The notes below the pieces were generated by a model, which saw only the letters and a list, made by a program, of their open reading frames with translations, made no database searches and was not told where the DNA came from. From Aquimarina algiphila (lineage in GTDB: Bacteria; Bacteroidota; Bacteroidia; Flavobacteriales; Flavobacteriaceae), in NCBI RefSeq assembly GCF_007489275.1, contig NZ_VLNR01000003.1, positions 154,689 through 218,688 on the forward strand: a stretch of 64,000 nucleotides of DNA, written 5' to 3'. Of the stretch, positions 48,641 through 58,264 are shown piece by piece. Both the position numbers and the translations under genes were made by a program. Position 1 is the first letter of the stretch. The number at the start of each line of letters is the position of its first letter.

Positions 48641-49248
48641 ATCTCTTGTTTTTAAGTAGATTGGGTTATAATTCAAATTCAATATTAATATTTTCTTAAC
48701 TTAAAATGTTATAAAAAACATAATTTACCATCAAAAAATCGAACTCCAAAAAAGGTGCCAAAAATAATTTAGCGCTAATTCAATACTTTAATACGATGTA
48801 TTAAAACTATCAAAAAATACAATTTTTAAAAGAACATTTTATTTGTTAATAGTTTGTTTTTCAGTGCGTTAATTCGTTTTTGCTCTAGCAAAACTTCAAT
48901 ATTTACGATTAAAATACTGAAAAGAAAACCATTAAATCAGACTCAAAAGTAATGTTTTAATATGAAAAACACAACTTGTTTTCATTTTATTTGCATAAAA
49001 ATAGTGTTTTCTTTACATCAAATTGTGTTTTTCAACGATTTTTTTTAGCATTACAACCGATTTGATTCATTTTTTATAAGCTTCTTGTCGGTTTTGTATT
49101 TTGAGTTAAAAAGACAAAATAAAATTGAAAAATGTCTAATTTTATGGGGTGTCCGGGATGTATTGTTTTTAACACAGCTTTAACAACGCGGTTATTATGT
49201 TGTTATCACTAAATTTATTCCGGTTTAAGTAACGAGATATATCTGTTT
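48641..49248. other. 608-base gene-free region
   Basis: An AT-rich spacer between two minus-strand genes. I see no ORF or RNA gene. The only recognisable element is the TAnnTTTG box at 48759-48766 facing the SH3 gene. The last 110 bases are slightly less AT-rich (for example GGGGTGTCCGGGATG near 49144) and are unexplained. Confidence 0.5.
48759..48766 (-). promoter_or_regulatory. -7 box of the SH3 gene
   Basis: The minus strand reads TATTTTTG, matching TAnnTTTG. It implies a leader of about 110 bases. No good -33 element is visible. Confidence 0.35.
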
Positions 49249-49920
49249 TTAGTGTTTTTCTTTAATAAGATTAGGAAATTTTCTTTGAAATTTTAATAAT
49301 CGAGGTATAGAAACATTGCGAATGTAAGGGTTATTTGGATTTCTTTTCTCATAATCCTGGTGATATCCCTCACCTTTCCAGAATTTTTGAAAAGGCATAA
49401 CTTCTGCAGCAATTCTTTTGTTTAGCTTTTTAGAAAGAGCTTCCTTTTTTTCTAGTATTATTTGTTTTTGTTCGTCGTTTTGGTAAAAAATAATCGATCT
49501 GTATTGTGACCCATGATCTGGGCCTTGTCCGTTTACTTGAGTTGGATTCTGTGATCCAAAATAAACATCAACAAGTGTTGAGAAGGAAACAAGTTTAGGG
49601 TCGTATATTATTTCTACAGCTTCGGCATGTCCGGTTCGTCCCGTATTGCTTGATTGGTATGTTGGGTTTTCTGTATGTCCTCCAGAATACCCTGAGATAG
49701 ATTCTTTGACTCCTATTACACTTTCATAAACGGCTTCAACACACCAAAAGCATCCACTGGCAAAATAAGCTCTTTCTAATCCGTCAACGGATTCAACCTG
49801 TACAGGGGTTATATTCTGTTTTTGGCTATTTTCTTTTTCGCCTTTTACTGATTGACTATTACCTTGACAACTGGATAGTAATAACGTTGCACTCCATAAT
49901 ATATATAATATATTCTTCAT
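49249..49920 (-). CDS. msrA: Peptide-methionine (S)-S-oxide reductase, exported
   Basis: 223-residue MsrA that repairs oxidised methionine. It carries a lipoprotein-type signal (LLSSC, Cys at 18), so it acts outside the cytoplasm. SGCFWCVEAVYESVIGV contains the catalytic Cys at 57. ISGYSGGHTENPTYQ, GHAEAVEIIYDP and GPDHGSQYRSIIFY are conserved. There is no fused MsrB domain, and msrB is not in the window. Confidence 0.96.
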   Translation of the reverse strand: MKNILYILWSATLLLSSCQGNSQSVKGEKENSQKQNITPVQVESVDGLERAYFASGCFWCVEAVYESVIGVKESISGYSGGHTENPTYQSSNTGRTGHAEAVEIIYDPKLVSFSTLVDVYFGSQNPTQVNGQGPDHGSQYRSIIFYQNDEQKQIILEKKEALSKKLNKRIAAEVMPFQKFWKGEGYHQDYEKRNPNNPYIRNVSIPRLLKFQRKFPNLIKEKH

Positions 49921-50032
49921 AGTGTATATTTTTTGTGTTTGGTCAACTTCTTTTTAAAAAACTTTCAGGTGACTGGGTTTAAAAAGTAAAATTAAATAGA
50001 AAAAATATAATGTATAGGGTGGTGGTAAATAA

Positions 50033-50065
50033 AAAGACGGCTATCAATTTTTGATAACCGTCTTT
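50033..50065 (-). terminator. Terminator of rho
   Basis: AAAGACGG and CCGTCTTT (50033-50040, 50058-50065) flank TATCAA/TTGATA. The intervening base pair is a G-U wobble only when transcribed from the minus strand (a C-A mismatch on the plus strand), so the hairpin is built for rho. Confidence 0.85.
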
Positions 50066-50096
50066 AATTTTTTTATGTTCTTTGGTGTTACAATAT

Positions 50097-51725
50097 TTAT
50101 CCATTCATAGAAATCAGGAATTCATCATTGTTTCTAGTTTGTTTGAAACGCTCATTAATAAATTCCATTGCTTCAACAGGATTCATATCTGCTAAGTATT
50201 TACGCATTACCCACATTCTCTGAATTGTTGTTTCGTCAAGTAATATGTCATCACGACGTGTACTTGAGGAAGTAAGGTCGATGGCTGGGAAAATACGACG
50301 ATTAGATATTTTACGATCTAATTGAAGTTCCATGTTACCTGTACCTTTAAATTCTTCAAAGATGACTTCATCCATTTTGGATCCTGTTTCTGTTAATGCC
50401 GTTGCAATAATAGTAAGTGATCCTCCATTTTCTATGTTACGAGCGGCACCAAAGAAACGTTTTGGTTTGTGTAATGCGTTAGCATCAACACCACCACTCA
50501 ATATTTTACCACTAGCAGGTTGTACTGTGTTATATGCACGAGCAAGTCTGGTAATAGAATCTAATAGTATTACCACGTCATGACCACATTCGACTAATCT
50601 TTTTGCTTTTTCTAAAACAATGTTAGCAACCTTTACATGTTCGTTAGCTTCTTTGTCAAATGTCGAAGCGATTACCTCTCCTTTTACATTACGTTGCATG
50701 TCTGTAACTTCCTCAGGTCTTTCATCTATAAGTAGAATCATTTGGTATACCTCTGGGTGATTTGCTGCAATTGCATTGGCAACATCCTTTAGTAGCATTG
50801 TTTTACCAGTCTTAGGTTGTGATACAATCATACCACGTTGTCCTTTACCTATAGGTGCAAAAAGGTCCATTATCCTAGTAGAAATGGTACTTTGTCTTTC
50901 TGCTAGTTTAAATTTTTCTTGAGGAAATAGCGGAGTCAGGTGTTCAAAAGAGACTCTGTCCCGCACGACTTGAGGGTCAAGACCATTAATTTTATTTACC
51001 TTAATAAGAGGGAAATACTTTTCTCCTTCTTTAGGGGGTCTAACCTGTCCTAATACGGTATCTCCTGTTTTAAGTCCAAAAAGACGTATTTGTGATTGAG
51101 ATACATAAATATCATCAGGAGATGAAAGGTAGTTATAATCACTTGATCTTAAGAATCCATAGCCATCTTGCATGATGTCTAGAACTCCTTCACTTTCAAT
51201 AATGGCATCAAATTCGAAGTCTGGTTCTTTATAACGATTTCTGTTATCCCGATTTCCGTTTTCTTTTTTGTTATTGTTTCGAGACTGTTGCGGTTGTTTG
51301 TTTTGTTGAGATTTTTCATTACCTCTATTTCTGTTGTCTCTATTTTGCTGAGGTTTTTTCTTTTCAGAATTGTCATTGCTTTTTGCAATAGTGTCCTCTG
51401 GTGCAGTTGGTTTTGTCTCGTTTTTTTGCTCCTGTGGTGCTTTTGTTTCCTTGTTAGCGGGAGCAGGTTTTCCAGTTCCTTCAGGTTTTCGGGCTCTGGG
51501 TCTTCTCTGGCGAGGATTTGGTTTTGGTTTGTCAGAATTTACTTTTTCTGAAGTCTCACCAGGTGTATCCTTTTTTACTGCATCAGGATTTGCTGCTTGG
51601 TGATCTAATATTTGATATACTAAATCTAGTTTTTTTAATGTGCGAAATTTGGGTACATTAAGGTTTTTCGCAATCTCTTGCAATTCAGGAAGCTTTTTTG
51701 CTTTTAATTCAGAAATCTCTAACAT
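50097..51725 (-). CDS. rho: Transcription termination factor Rho with a long disordered insert
   Basis: 542-residue hexameric RNA helicase, about 120 residues longer than E. coli Rho. A Rho_N helical domain (1-45, [20 protein letters not shown]) is followed by a low-complexity insert (about 50-170) rich in Pro, Lys, Arg, Asn and Gln. Then come the RNA-binding cold-shock domain ([20 protein letters not shown]), the Walker A region ([13 protein letters not shown]) and the Q/R loop regions ([33 protein letters not shown]). In Bacteroides such inserts are reported to drive phase separation of Rho. Confidence 0.97.
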   Translation of the reverse strand: MLEISELKAKKLPELQEIAKNLNVPKFRTLKKLDLVYQILDHQAANPDAVKKDTPGETSEKVNSDKPKPNPRQRRPRARKPEGTGKPAPANKETKAPQEQKNETKPTAPEDTIAKSNDNSEKKKPQQNRDNRNRGNEKSQQNKQPQQSRNNNKKENGNRDNRNRYKEPDFEFDAIIESEGVLDIMQDGYGFLRSSDYNYLSSPDDIYVSQSQIRLFGLKTGDTVLGQVRPPKEGEKYFPLIKVNKINGLDPQVVRDRVSFEHLTPLFPQEKFKLAERQSTISTRIMDLFAPIGKGQRGMIVSQPKTGKTMLLKDVANAIAANHPEVYQMILLIDERPEEVTDMQRNVKGEVIASTFDKEANEHVKVANIVLEKAKRLVECGHDVVILLDSITRLARAYNTVQPASGKILSGGVDANALHKPKRFFGAARNIENGGSLTIIATALTETGSKMDEVIFEEFKGTGNMELQLDRKISNRRIFPAIDLTSSSTRRDDILLDETTIQRMWVMRKYLADMNPVEAMEFINERFKQTRNNDEFLISMNG

Positions 51726-51892
51726 TTAAATGTGTTATATAATTTACGTTTAGATATAAATTTTCTAAAGAAGAATTCTAGGAAAATTTTGTTTTGAAGG
51801 TAAGTAACCTTAGTTGAGAAGGTTACAGGTTTTGCGTTGCAAGTATACAACTTTATTTTAATATTTTGCACATATTTTTAAAAAGAAACTCT

Positions 51893-51900
51893 TATTTTTG
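51893..51900 (+). promoter_or_regulatory. -7 box of the DUF4293 gene
   Basis: TATTTTTG matches TAnnTTTG, 23 bases before the start codon. TTTG upstream is at a 24-base spacing (51865-51868), longer than consensus. Confidence 0.45.
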
Positions 51901-51923
51901 CTTTTCCTTAAGAAAAAAATGTA

Positions 51924-52331
51924 ATGATACAAAGGATTCAAACTATTTACCTTTTATTAGCAGCCATAGTCTCTGGTGTGCTTTGTATGTATTTACCATA
52001 TGGGTTAGGTGAAAATGGTGAAGAGTTATATATAAAGGAGGATTTTTTTCTTCTAGGAGGGTTTATGGGATCATCGATGCTATCTTTGATTTCCATTTTT
52101 TTATTCAAAAATAGAAAGCTTCAGTTTGTACTGGGGCGTCTCAATATCTTATTAAACTTTATTTTACTAGGAGTATTTGTTTATTGGTCACTAACATTAC
52201 CTGGAGGATCTGATCCTATGAAGGGTATTGGGAAATTCATTCCTATTATTTCTATCGTTTTATTAGTGATGGCCAACAAGGCTATTAAAAAGGATGAAGA
52301 TCTTGTAAAATCTGTAGATCGATTACGATAA
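51924..52331 (+). CDS. DUF4293 membrane protein
   Basis: 135-residue integral membrane protein with about four hydrophobic helices (near 5-25, 42-60, 70-90, 102-120). MIQRIQTIYLLLAAIVSGV is the typical start of the Bacteroidota-specific DUF4293 family. The function is unknown. It is frequently found beside rho, as here, where it is divergent from it. Confidence 0.88.
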   Translation: MIQRIQTIYLLLAAIVSGVLCMYLPYGLGENGEELYIKEDFFLLGGFMGSSMLSLISIFLFKNRKLQFVLGRLNILLNFILLGVFVYWSLTLPGGSDPMKGIGKFIPIISIVLLVMANKAIKKDEDLVKSVDRLR

Positions 52332-52360
52332 ACCTAAAATCTTAGTAGTATTAGTGCGTT

Positions 52361-52396
52361 AAAACCCGGAGTATGCCAACTCCGGGTTTTATTTTT
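52361..52396. terminator. Bidirectional terminator between convergent genes
   Basis: AAAACCCGGAGT (52361-52372) pairs perfectly with ACTCCGGGTTTT (52379-52390), with A and T flanks on both sides. Its right arm overlaps the stop codon of the minus-strand phosphoesterase. Confidence 0.85.
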
Positions 52397-52883
52397 TCCC
52401 TAATTCGATGACCTCTAAATTTTCAATATTGCCAGAGTCTACAGTAAATCTAAGCATTGTTCTAACTTTATGAAATCCATGTTTTCCTGCGGCTCCAGGG
52501 TTCATGTGTAGTACACCATTTTTTTTGTCTGGTATTACTTTAAGGATATGAGAATGTCCACAAATGAAGAGTTGTGGTGGGTTGGCCTTGATCTCGTCTC
52601 TAGTGTTTATATTGTATTTGGGAGGATATCCACCAATATGGGTTATCCAAACCGACACTCCTTCGCAAACAAATCGTTGGTGTAAAGGATATGTAGCTCT
52701 GGCTTTATCATCATCGATATTACCATATACAGCTCTGAGAGGTTTCAGAGATTCGATAGTGTCAGTTACTTTAAGGTCTCCAATGTCCCCGGCATGCCAT
52801 ACTTCATCAGCTTCATTTATATAATGAATAATTCTGTCATCAATATAGCTGTGTGTATCACTAAGTAAAAGAATTTTTTTCAA
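52389..52883 (-). CDS. YfcE-type metallophosphoesterase
   Basis: 164-residue calcineurin-like phosphoesterase. All five motifs are present: LLLSDTHSYID, EVWHAGDIGDL, VYGNIDDD, FICGHSHIL and HMNPGAAGKHG, which together bind two metal ions. YfcE relatives cleave phosphodiesters in vitro; the physiological substrate is unknown. I chose the TTG at 52883 because family homologues begin at this point (KKILLLSDTH). An ATG at 52952 would add METEVMVRLLFFYHS..., which looks foreign to the family, although a TAnnTTTG box at 52982-52989 suits that start better. Confidence 0.88.
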   Translation of the reverse strand: MKKILLLSDTHSYIDDRIIHYINEADEVWHAGDIGDLKVTDTIESLKPLRAVYGNIDDDKARATYPLHQRFVCEGVSVWITHIGGYPPKYNINTRDEIKANPPQLFICGHSHILKVIPDKKNGVLHMNPGAAGKHGFHKVRTMLRFTVDSGNIENLEVIELGKK

Positions 52884-52981
52884 AATAGGATTATAATTAT
52901 GAGTTATAGAATGATAGAAAAACAGAAGACGAACCATAACTTCTGTCTCCATTTTTAAAGTATATTTGCCTCTGCTTTGTG

Positions 52982-52989
52982 CAAAAATA
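52982..52989 (-). promoter_or_regulatory. -7 box of the phosphoesterase gene
   Basis: The minus strand reads TATTTTTG, matching TAnnTTTG. It would give a 5' leader of about 20 bases to the ATG at 52952, or about 90 bases to the TTG at 52883. Confidence 0.4.
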
Positions 52990-53086
52990 GAATATTACTT
53001 TTTGAAATGATGTTAATGTATAGTTTACCTTAATCAATACTTTATACATTTTGGTTGAATGATATTTAAAGATATATAATTAATAG

Positions 53087-53833
53087 ATGAGATATTTTTT
53101 AGAACTTTCCTATAACGGAACTCCATATCATGGATGGCAACGACAACCAAATGCAATTTCGGTGCAGGAAGTTTTGGAACAGGCATTATCTACATTATTA
53201 AGAATTAAAGTTGTTGTTGTAGGCGCAGGAAGAACAGATACAGGAGTTCATGCAAAACAAATCATGGCACATTTTGATTATGAAAATAGATTAGAATCAG
53301 AAGAATTAAAATATAAGCTTAACGCAATTTTGCCAGCACAGATTGCTGTTTATAAATTGAGTAGAGTAAGAGACGATGCTCATGCTCGTTTTGATGCGAT
53401 AAGTAGATCATATGAGTATTATGTTACGATGCTTAAGGATCCTTTTAAGATCAATGCTTCATATTATGTAAAGAAACCGTTGGATATCGTTGCAATGAAT
53501 GAAGCTGCTAAATTACTGTTAAACTACACTAATTTTAAATGCTTTAGTAAGTCTAAAACCGATGTAAAAACGTATAATTGTACGATAACAAATGCTTCTT
53601 GGGAGATTGAGAATGATCAAATGATATTTAAAATTTCTGCAAATCGTTTTTTAAGAAATATGGTAAGAGCAATTGTAGGAACTCTCATCGAGATTGGAGA
53701 ACATAAATTGAATAAAGAAGATTTGATACATATTATAAAGAGTGAAGATCGTAGCCAGGCTGGATATTCGGTACCGGCTCATGGTCTATATTTAACAGCA
53801 GTAGAATATCCCAAAATAATATATAGTATATAG
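53087..53833 (+). CDS. truA: tRNA pseudouridine synthase A
   Basis: 248-residue enzyme that forms pseudouridine at positions 38-40 of tRNA anticodon arms. ELSYNGTPYHGWQRQPNAIS opens the protein, and the catalytic Asp is in GAGRTDTGVHAKQ. FLRNMVRAIVGTLIEIG and the C-terminal GYSVPAHGLYLTAVEYP are conserved. Its stop abuts the ABC transporter start with no gap. Confidence 0.97.
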   Translation: MRYFLELSYNGTPYHGWQRQPNAISVQEVLEQALSTLLRIKVVVVGAGRTDTGVHAKQIMAHFDYENRLESEELKYKLNAILPAQIAVYKLSRVRDDAHARFDAISRSYEYYVTMLKDPFKINASYYVKKPLDIVAMNEAAKLLLNYTNFKCFSKSKTDVKTYNCTITNASWEIENDQMIFKISANRFLRNMVRAIVGTLIEIGEHKLNKEDLIHIIKSEDRSQAGYSVPAHGLYLTAVEYPKIIYSI

Positions 53834-55597
53834 ATGGCAGAAAAGAGTGGTAAAGCTTTTGATTTTAAATTATTCAGACGGTTGATTACATATACTAATC
53901 CGTACCGACTGACTTTTTATTTTGTAGCCTTTTCGGCTATATTATTATCAATATTTGCTGTTTTAAGACCGTACCTGTTACAGCAAACAATTGATAAAAC
54001 AATTATACCAAAGGATAATGAACTTTTGATATTCTTTATCAGTTCGATGGTTGGAGTTCTTTTGTTGGAAGTTATTTCGCAATTCTTATTCATATATTTT
54101 GCTAATTGGTTAGGGCAAGGAGTGATTCGCGATCTTAGAATAAAGCTATTTGAGCATATGCTTGGCTTTAAAAAGCAATATTATGATCAATCTGCGGTGG
54201 GTAGATTGGTAACAAGAGCAGTAAGTGATATTGAAACTATAGCCAGTATTTTTAGTCAGGGATTATTTATGATTATTAGTGATCTCTTAAAGATGTTAGT
54301 GATTCTTGGTTATATGCTATATCAAAGTTGGCAACTTACCGTATTAGTATTAGCAGTTTTACCTTTAATAGTATATGCTACCAGAGTTTTTCAGAAAAAG
54401 ATGAAAGCAGCTTTTGAAGAAGTAAGAACTCAAGTATCTAATTTAAATTCTTTTGTACAAGAGCGAATCACCGGGATGAAGATTGTTCAGTTGTTTACCA
54501 GAGAAGAAACTGAATATTCTACTTTTAAAGAGATCAATGAAAAGCACAAAAAAGGGTGGATAAAAACAGTTTGGTATAACTCTATATTTTTTCCTATTGC
54601 AGAGATGTCTAGTTCGGTCGCTATAGGATTGATTGTGTGGTTTGGTGGGTTAAAAGCAGCTCAGGGTGATGTAATTACATTGGGAGTAGTTATTGCTTTT
54701 ATAGAATTGGCTCAAATGCTTTTTAGACCATTACGACAGATTGCAGATAAGTTTAATACGCTACAAATGGGGATGGTTGCTGCTAATAGAGTATTTGCTA
54801 TTTTAGATACTGAATCTAAAATTGAAAATAATGGAGAACTGATGCTCGATAGTGTAAAAGGGAAAATTAAATTTGAGAATGTTAGATTCAGTTATATTAA
54901 GGATGAAGAGGTTTTAAAAGGGATCTCATTTGATGTTGAAGCAGGAGAAACTGTTGCTATAGTTGGTGCAACTGGAGCAGGAAAATCAACCATCGTTAAT
55001 CTGTTAAGTCGATTCTATGAAATAAACAATGGTGTGATTTCTATTGATAATACAGATATAAAAGATGTAGAATTAAATTCGTTAAGGAGTCATATTGCTG
55101 TAGTGCTACAAGATGTGTTTTTGTTTGCAGATACCATCTTAAATAATATTACTCTTAATAATCCTCATATTCTCGAAGAAAATGTACATAAAGCGGCAAA
55201 AGAAATTGGAATCCACGATTTTATAATGAGTCTTCCGGGAGGATATGAGTATAATGTAAAAGAAAGAGGGGCAATGCTCTCATCTGGACAACGACAATTA
55301 TTATCTTTTTTACGAGCTTATGTAGCTAATCCAGGTATTTTGGTATTAGATGAGGCTACGTCTTCTATAGACTCTCATAGTGAGCAGCTCATCCAGGATG
55401 CTACAAATAAGATCACAAGAGGCAGAACTTCTATAGTTATAGCACATCGATTAGCTACGATTAGAAATGCTGATAAGATTATCGTAATGGATCAAGGCGA
55501 AATTGTAGAACAAGGTAATCACAACGAATTGCTAGAGATTAATGATGGGTATTATAGAAGCTTGTACGAAGTTCAATTTGCTACCGTTACGGAGTAA
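53834..55597 (+). CDS. ABC exporter, fused permease and ATPase
   Basis: 587-residue half-transporter with six membrane helices (about 20-310) and an ATPase domain. Walker A is VGATGAGKSTIV, Walker B is ILVLDEATSSID, and the H-loop is IVIAHRLATIR. The signature motif is LSSGQ where LSGGQ is usual. The layout fits lipid, lipid A (MsbA-like) or drug exporters. It directly follows truA and probably shares its transcript; the gene behind it is convergent, with 16 bases between. Confidence 0.93.
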   Translation: MAEKSGKAFDFKLFRRLITYTNPYRLTFYFVAFSAILLSIFAVLRPYLLQQTIDKTIIPKDNELLIFFISSMVGVLLLEVISQFLFIYFANWLGQGVIRDLRIKLFEHMLGFKKQYYDQSAVGRLVTRAVSDIETIASIFSQGLFMIISDLLKMLVILGYMLYQSWQLTVLVLAVLPLIVYATRVFQKKMKAAFEEVRTQVSNLNSFVQERITGMKIVQLFTREETEYSTFKEINEKHKKGWIKTVWYNSIFFPIAEMSSSVAIGLIVWFGGLKAAQGDVITLGVVIAFIELAQMLFRPLRQIADKFNTLQMGMVAANRVFAILDTESKIENNGELMLDSVKGKIKFENVRFSYIKDEEVLKGISFDVEAGETVAIVGATGAGKSTIVNLLSRFYEINNGVISIDNTDIKDVELNSLRSHIAVVLQDVFLFADTILNNITLNNPHILEENVHKAAKEIGIHDFIMSLPGGYEYNVKERGAMLSSGQRQLLSFLRAYVANPGILVLDEATSSIDSHSEQLIQDATNKITRGRTSIVIAHRLATIRNADKIIVMDQGEIVEQGNHNELLEINDGYYRSLYEVQFATVTE

Positions 55598-55613
55598 TGA
55601 TGCCTTCTTGGAT

Positions 55614-56402
55614 TTATTTAGCAGGGATTTCCATAGCTCCAGTATGAGCCATGATTAAGCCTATAATTATTCCTATGATCAAGTAAAATATTACTCCAAA
55701 GAAGAAAAATAACAAGGTTTTAATAAGTGTTCTCTTTAGATTAATTTGATAAAGTCGTTTTAAAACGTATGTAATGTAAATGATATATATAGAAAATTGA
55801 ATTATCATTATATTAAAGATATTATCAAACCAAAAAGTAATCGGGAGTAATATGATTGTCATAAAAGCTACTATATGCGAATATGCATATAGATAAATAA
55901 CAAAGTGTTCTGTTAAGTTATATTTTTTATAATTCCAGAAAACTAATCTTGATAATAATGCGAGCACTGGTATTAACAACAGATTTAATAGTGATTGATA
56001 TTTAAAAGTGAAGTCTAGAGCAATTTCTTGAGATGCTATTTGCTCTTCTGGAAGAGAACTAAATATTTTGTTCATAAGTTCTGCTAGTCTGTTTTTTGCC
56101 AAAAAAGAATATATCCCAGTAATGGTTATAGAGATAGCAAAATAACTAAATGCATTTATGTATCGTTTTCTAAGTCCATTTATAAAACCATCAATTACTT
56201 CATCAGGTTTTGTGAATAAATGTAAAAAAGTTCTGAAAAACGAATTGTCTAGATTAAGAAAGCGATCGGCAAATTCATGAAGCAAGTTTTTAAATGTAAT
56301 TCGTTTGTTGATTTTTTTAGCTCCGCAATTGGGACAAAAATTATAAGTTTCTATTTGTTGATTACAATTCTTACAATTTGTGATAGGTATTAATTCATTC
56401 AT
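55614..56402 (-). CDS. DUF3667 zinc-ribbon membrane protein
   Basis: 262-residue protein. An N-terminal zinc ribbon has Cys 10, 13, 23 and 26 (CKNC...CPNC). Next is the conserved DUF3667 stretch RITFKNLLHEFADRFLNLDNSFFRTFLHLFTKPDEVI, and then about five membrane helices. Function unknown. Its ATG overlaps the stop of cdaA by one base (TAATG), so it is translationally coupled to the c-di-AMP synthase. Confidence 0.88.
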   Translation of the reverse strand: MNELIPITNCKNCNQQIETYNFCPNCGAKKINKRITFKNLLHEFADRFLNLDNSFFRTFLHLFTKPDEVIDGFINGLRKRYINAFSYFAISITITGIYSFLAKNRLAELMNKIFSSLPEEQIASQEIALDFTFKYQSLLNLLLIPVLALLSRLVFWNYKKYNLTEHFVIYLYAYSHIVAFMTIILLPITFWFDNIFNIMIIQFSIYIIYITYVLKRLYQINLKRTLIKTLLFFFFGVIFYLIIGIIIGLIMAHTGAMEIPAK

Positions 56403-57178
56403 TAATCTAAATCCCTTTTTATTTTTTCTATTAACTCTTCCTCTGTTTTATATATAACAAACTCTCCATTTTTAATATAAGAGAGTTTACCAGTTTCTTC
56501 ACTTACTACTAGAGCCAAAGCATCTGTTTTTTCGGTTATTCCAACTGCGGCACGATGTCTAAGTCCAAAACGCAAAGGCATATTGTTGTCATTCGTAACT
56601 GGTAAAATTGCTCTTGTGGCTACAATGTGATTATCTTCTATAATCATTGCGCCATCATGAAGCGGACTATTTTTGTAAAAAATACTTTCTATTATAGGAG
56701 TATTAACTCTTACATCCATAGAATCACCAGAAGTTTTGACAAAATCTAAAGAAGTGGTTCTTTTTATAACAATAAGAGCACCAGTATGAGTCTTACCCAT
56801 TTCTATACATGCGGTGACAATAGCAGGGATATTGGTAAGGCTGTCTTCAGGAGTATCCCTAATAAATTTTAGTTGTCTTAGGAATTTACGTCTTCTTCCA
56901 AAATTAGTAGAACCGATCATTAAAAGAAATTTTCGTATTTCTTGTTGAAAAACGACAATTAAAGCAAACATTCCTACTCCAATAAATTCTCCTAAAACAC
57001 TACTCAGCATCTCCATAGCTAAGAATTGTGTGAGTTTCCAGACTAGATAAATAATTACGATTCCAATAAAAATATTAATCGCAGCTGTACCTTTAACCAA
57101 CTTATAGATATAGTACAATAAGAAAGCAACAAGTACAATATCAAGTATGTCTAGTATTCTAAGGTTTATTAAATCCAA
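56402..57178 (-). CDS. cdaA: Diadenylate cyclase (c-di-AMP synthase)
   Basis: 258-residue membrane-bound enzyme making cyclic di-AMP from two ATP. Hydrophobic N-terminal helices (about 8-75) precede the DAC domain. The catalytic DGA motif is at 175-177 (SPLHDGAMIIEDN) and RHR at 207-209 (FGLRHRAAVGITE). c-di-AMP usually controls potassium and cell-wall homeostasis. No CdaR or GlmM gene neighbours it, as would be usual in Firmicutes; instead it sits between folP and a DUF3667 gene. Confidence 0.95.
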   Translation of the reverse strand: MDLINLRILDILDIVLVAFLLYYIYKLVKGTAAINIFIGIVIIYLVWKLTQFLAMEMLSSVLGEFIGVGMFALIVVFQQEIRKFLLMIGSTNFGRRRKFLRQLKFIRDTPEDSLTNIPAIVTACIEMGKTHTGALIVIKRTTSLDFVKTSGDSMDVRVNTPIIESIFYKNSPLHDGAMIIEDNHIVATRAILPVTNDNNMPLRFGLRHRAAVGITEKTDALALVVSEETGKLSYIKNGEFVIYKTEEELIEKIKRDLD

Positions 57179-57261
57179 ATGTCTGGTGTTTTTGTAAAAA
57201 TAGAAAAATTAGTGAAATTTAGATTTGAAAAGCTTAAAAAGCATTTTTAAATCTAGGTTTA

Positions 57262-58080
57262 TTATAGATGATTCATCAGGTTTAAGCATTCCATGGCTTC
57301 TTTAACATCATGAACTCTTAATATAGAAGCTCCATTAAGTATTGCCACTGTATTGAGCGCAGTAGTACCGTTTAAAGCTTCTGAAGGGTTTAGATGTAAT
57401 GTTTTGTATATCATAGATTTTCTTGAAATTCCAGCTAGAATTGGTAGGTTATGAAATTGTAACAGCTTTAGATTTTTTAAAAGCTCAAAATTTTGAGAAA
57501 TGTTTTTAGCAAAACCAAATCCTGGATCTATAATAATGTCATTCACTCCGTGTTTTTTTGCTTCGGCAACTTTTTCTGAAAAATAAGTGTTTATTTCAAG
57601 AATAAGATTATCGTATTGATCTAGCGTTTTCATAGTTTGTGGAGTTCCTTTCATATGCATCATAATATATGGGACTTCTAATTCTCCTACAGTAGGAATC
57701 ATATTTTGATCCATATTTCCAGCAGAAATATCATTAATAAGTGCTGCTCCGGCTTTTATACATGCCGTTGCGATTTCACTTCTAAATGTATCTATTGATA
57801 ATAAAATTTCAGGAAATTTATCTAGTAGTAATGATACTATAGGTAATATTCTTTTTTTTTCCTGTTCGGTAGAAATATGATCCGCTCCTGGTCTGGATGA
57901 ATAAGCTCCTAAATCGATAAAAGTAGCTCCTTCGAGAAGCATTTGTTCCACTTTTTTTAAGATCTCAGTTTCGTTTTTATACTTTCCTCCATCATAAAAA
58001 GAATCCGGAGTTAAGTTAAGAATACCCATCACTTTTGGAGTAAATAAATCGATTAGGCGGCCTCTGCAATTGATTGTCAT
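57262..58080 (-). CDS. folP: Dihydropteroate synthase
   Basis: 272-residue TIM-barrel enzyme that joins p-aminobenzoate to the pterin in folate synthesis. VMGILNLTPDSFYDGGKY, DLGAYSSRPGAD, DPGFGFAKNISQNFELLK and LAGISRKSMI are the conserved loops. It lies 83 bases upstream of cdaA on the same strand, so cotranscription is possible, and it is divergent from DUF1599. Confidence 0.96.
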   Translation of the reverse strand: MTINCRGRLIDLFTPKVMGILNLTPDSFYDGGKYKNETEILKKVEQMLLEGATFIDLGAYSSRPGADHISTEQEKKRILPIVSLLLDKFPEILLSIDTFRSEIATACIKAGAALINDISAGNMDQNMIPTVGELEVPYIMMHMKGTPQTMKTLDQYDNLILEINTYFSEKVAEAKKHGVNDIIIDPGFGFAKNISQNFELLKNLKLLQFHNLPILAGISRKSMIYKTLHLNPSEALNGTTALNTVAILNGASILRVHDVKEAMECLNLMNHL

Positions 58081-58264
58081 TTTTGAAGTTTGATTGGTTT
58101 ATCGATAATGATTTTTAATGCTCAAATGAAATTGATTAATAGTCATTTCGATTAAGATTGGTAGCATTATTATGGCTCATTTCACATTTTTTGTTTCTAA
58201 ACTTGAGGTATGATTTTTTTAATTCCCATATTAAAGCGAAATTTACGCAAAATTCAACAGTTTT

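Noticed and set aside
48641..49248. Long gene-free stretch as a possible mobile-element scar or RNA gene
   Set aside because: I found no inverted repeats, target duplication, transposase remnant or strong hairpin; it looks like ordinary AT-rich spacer.
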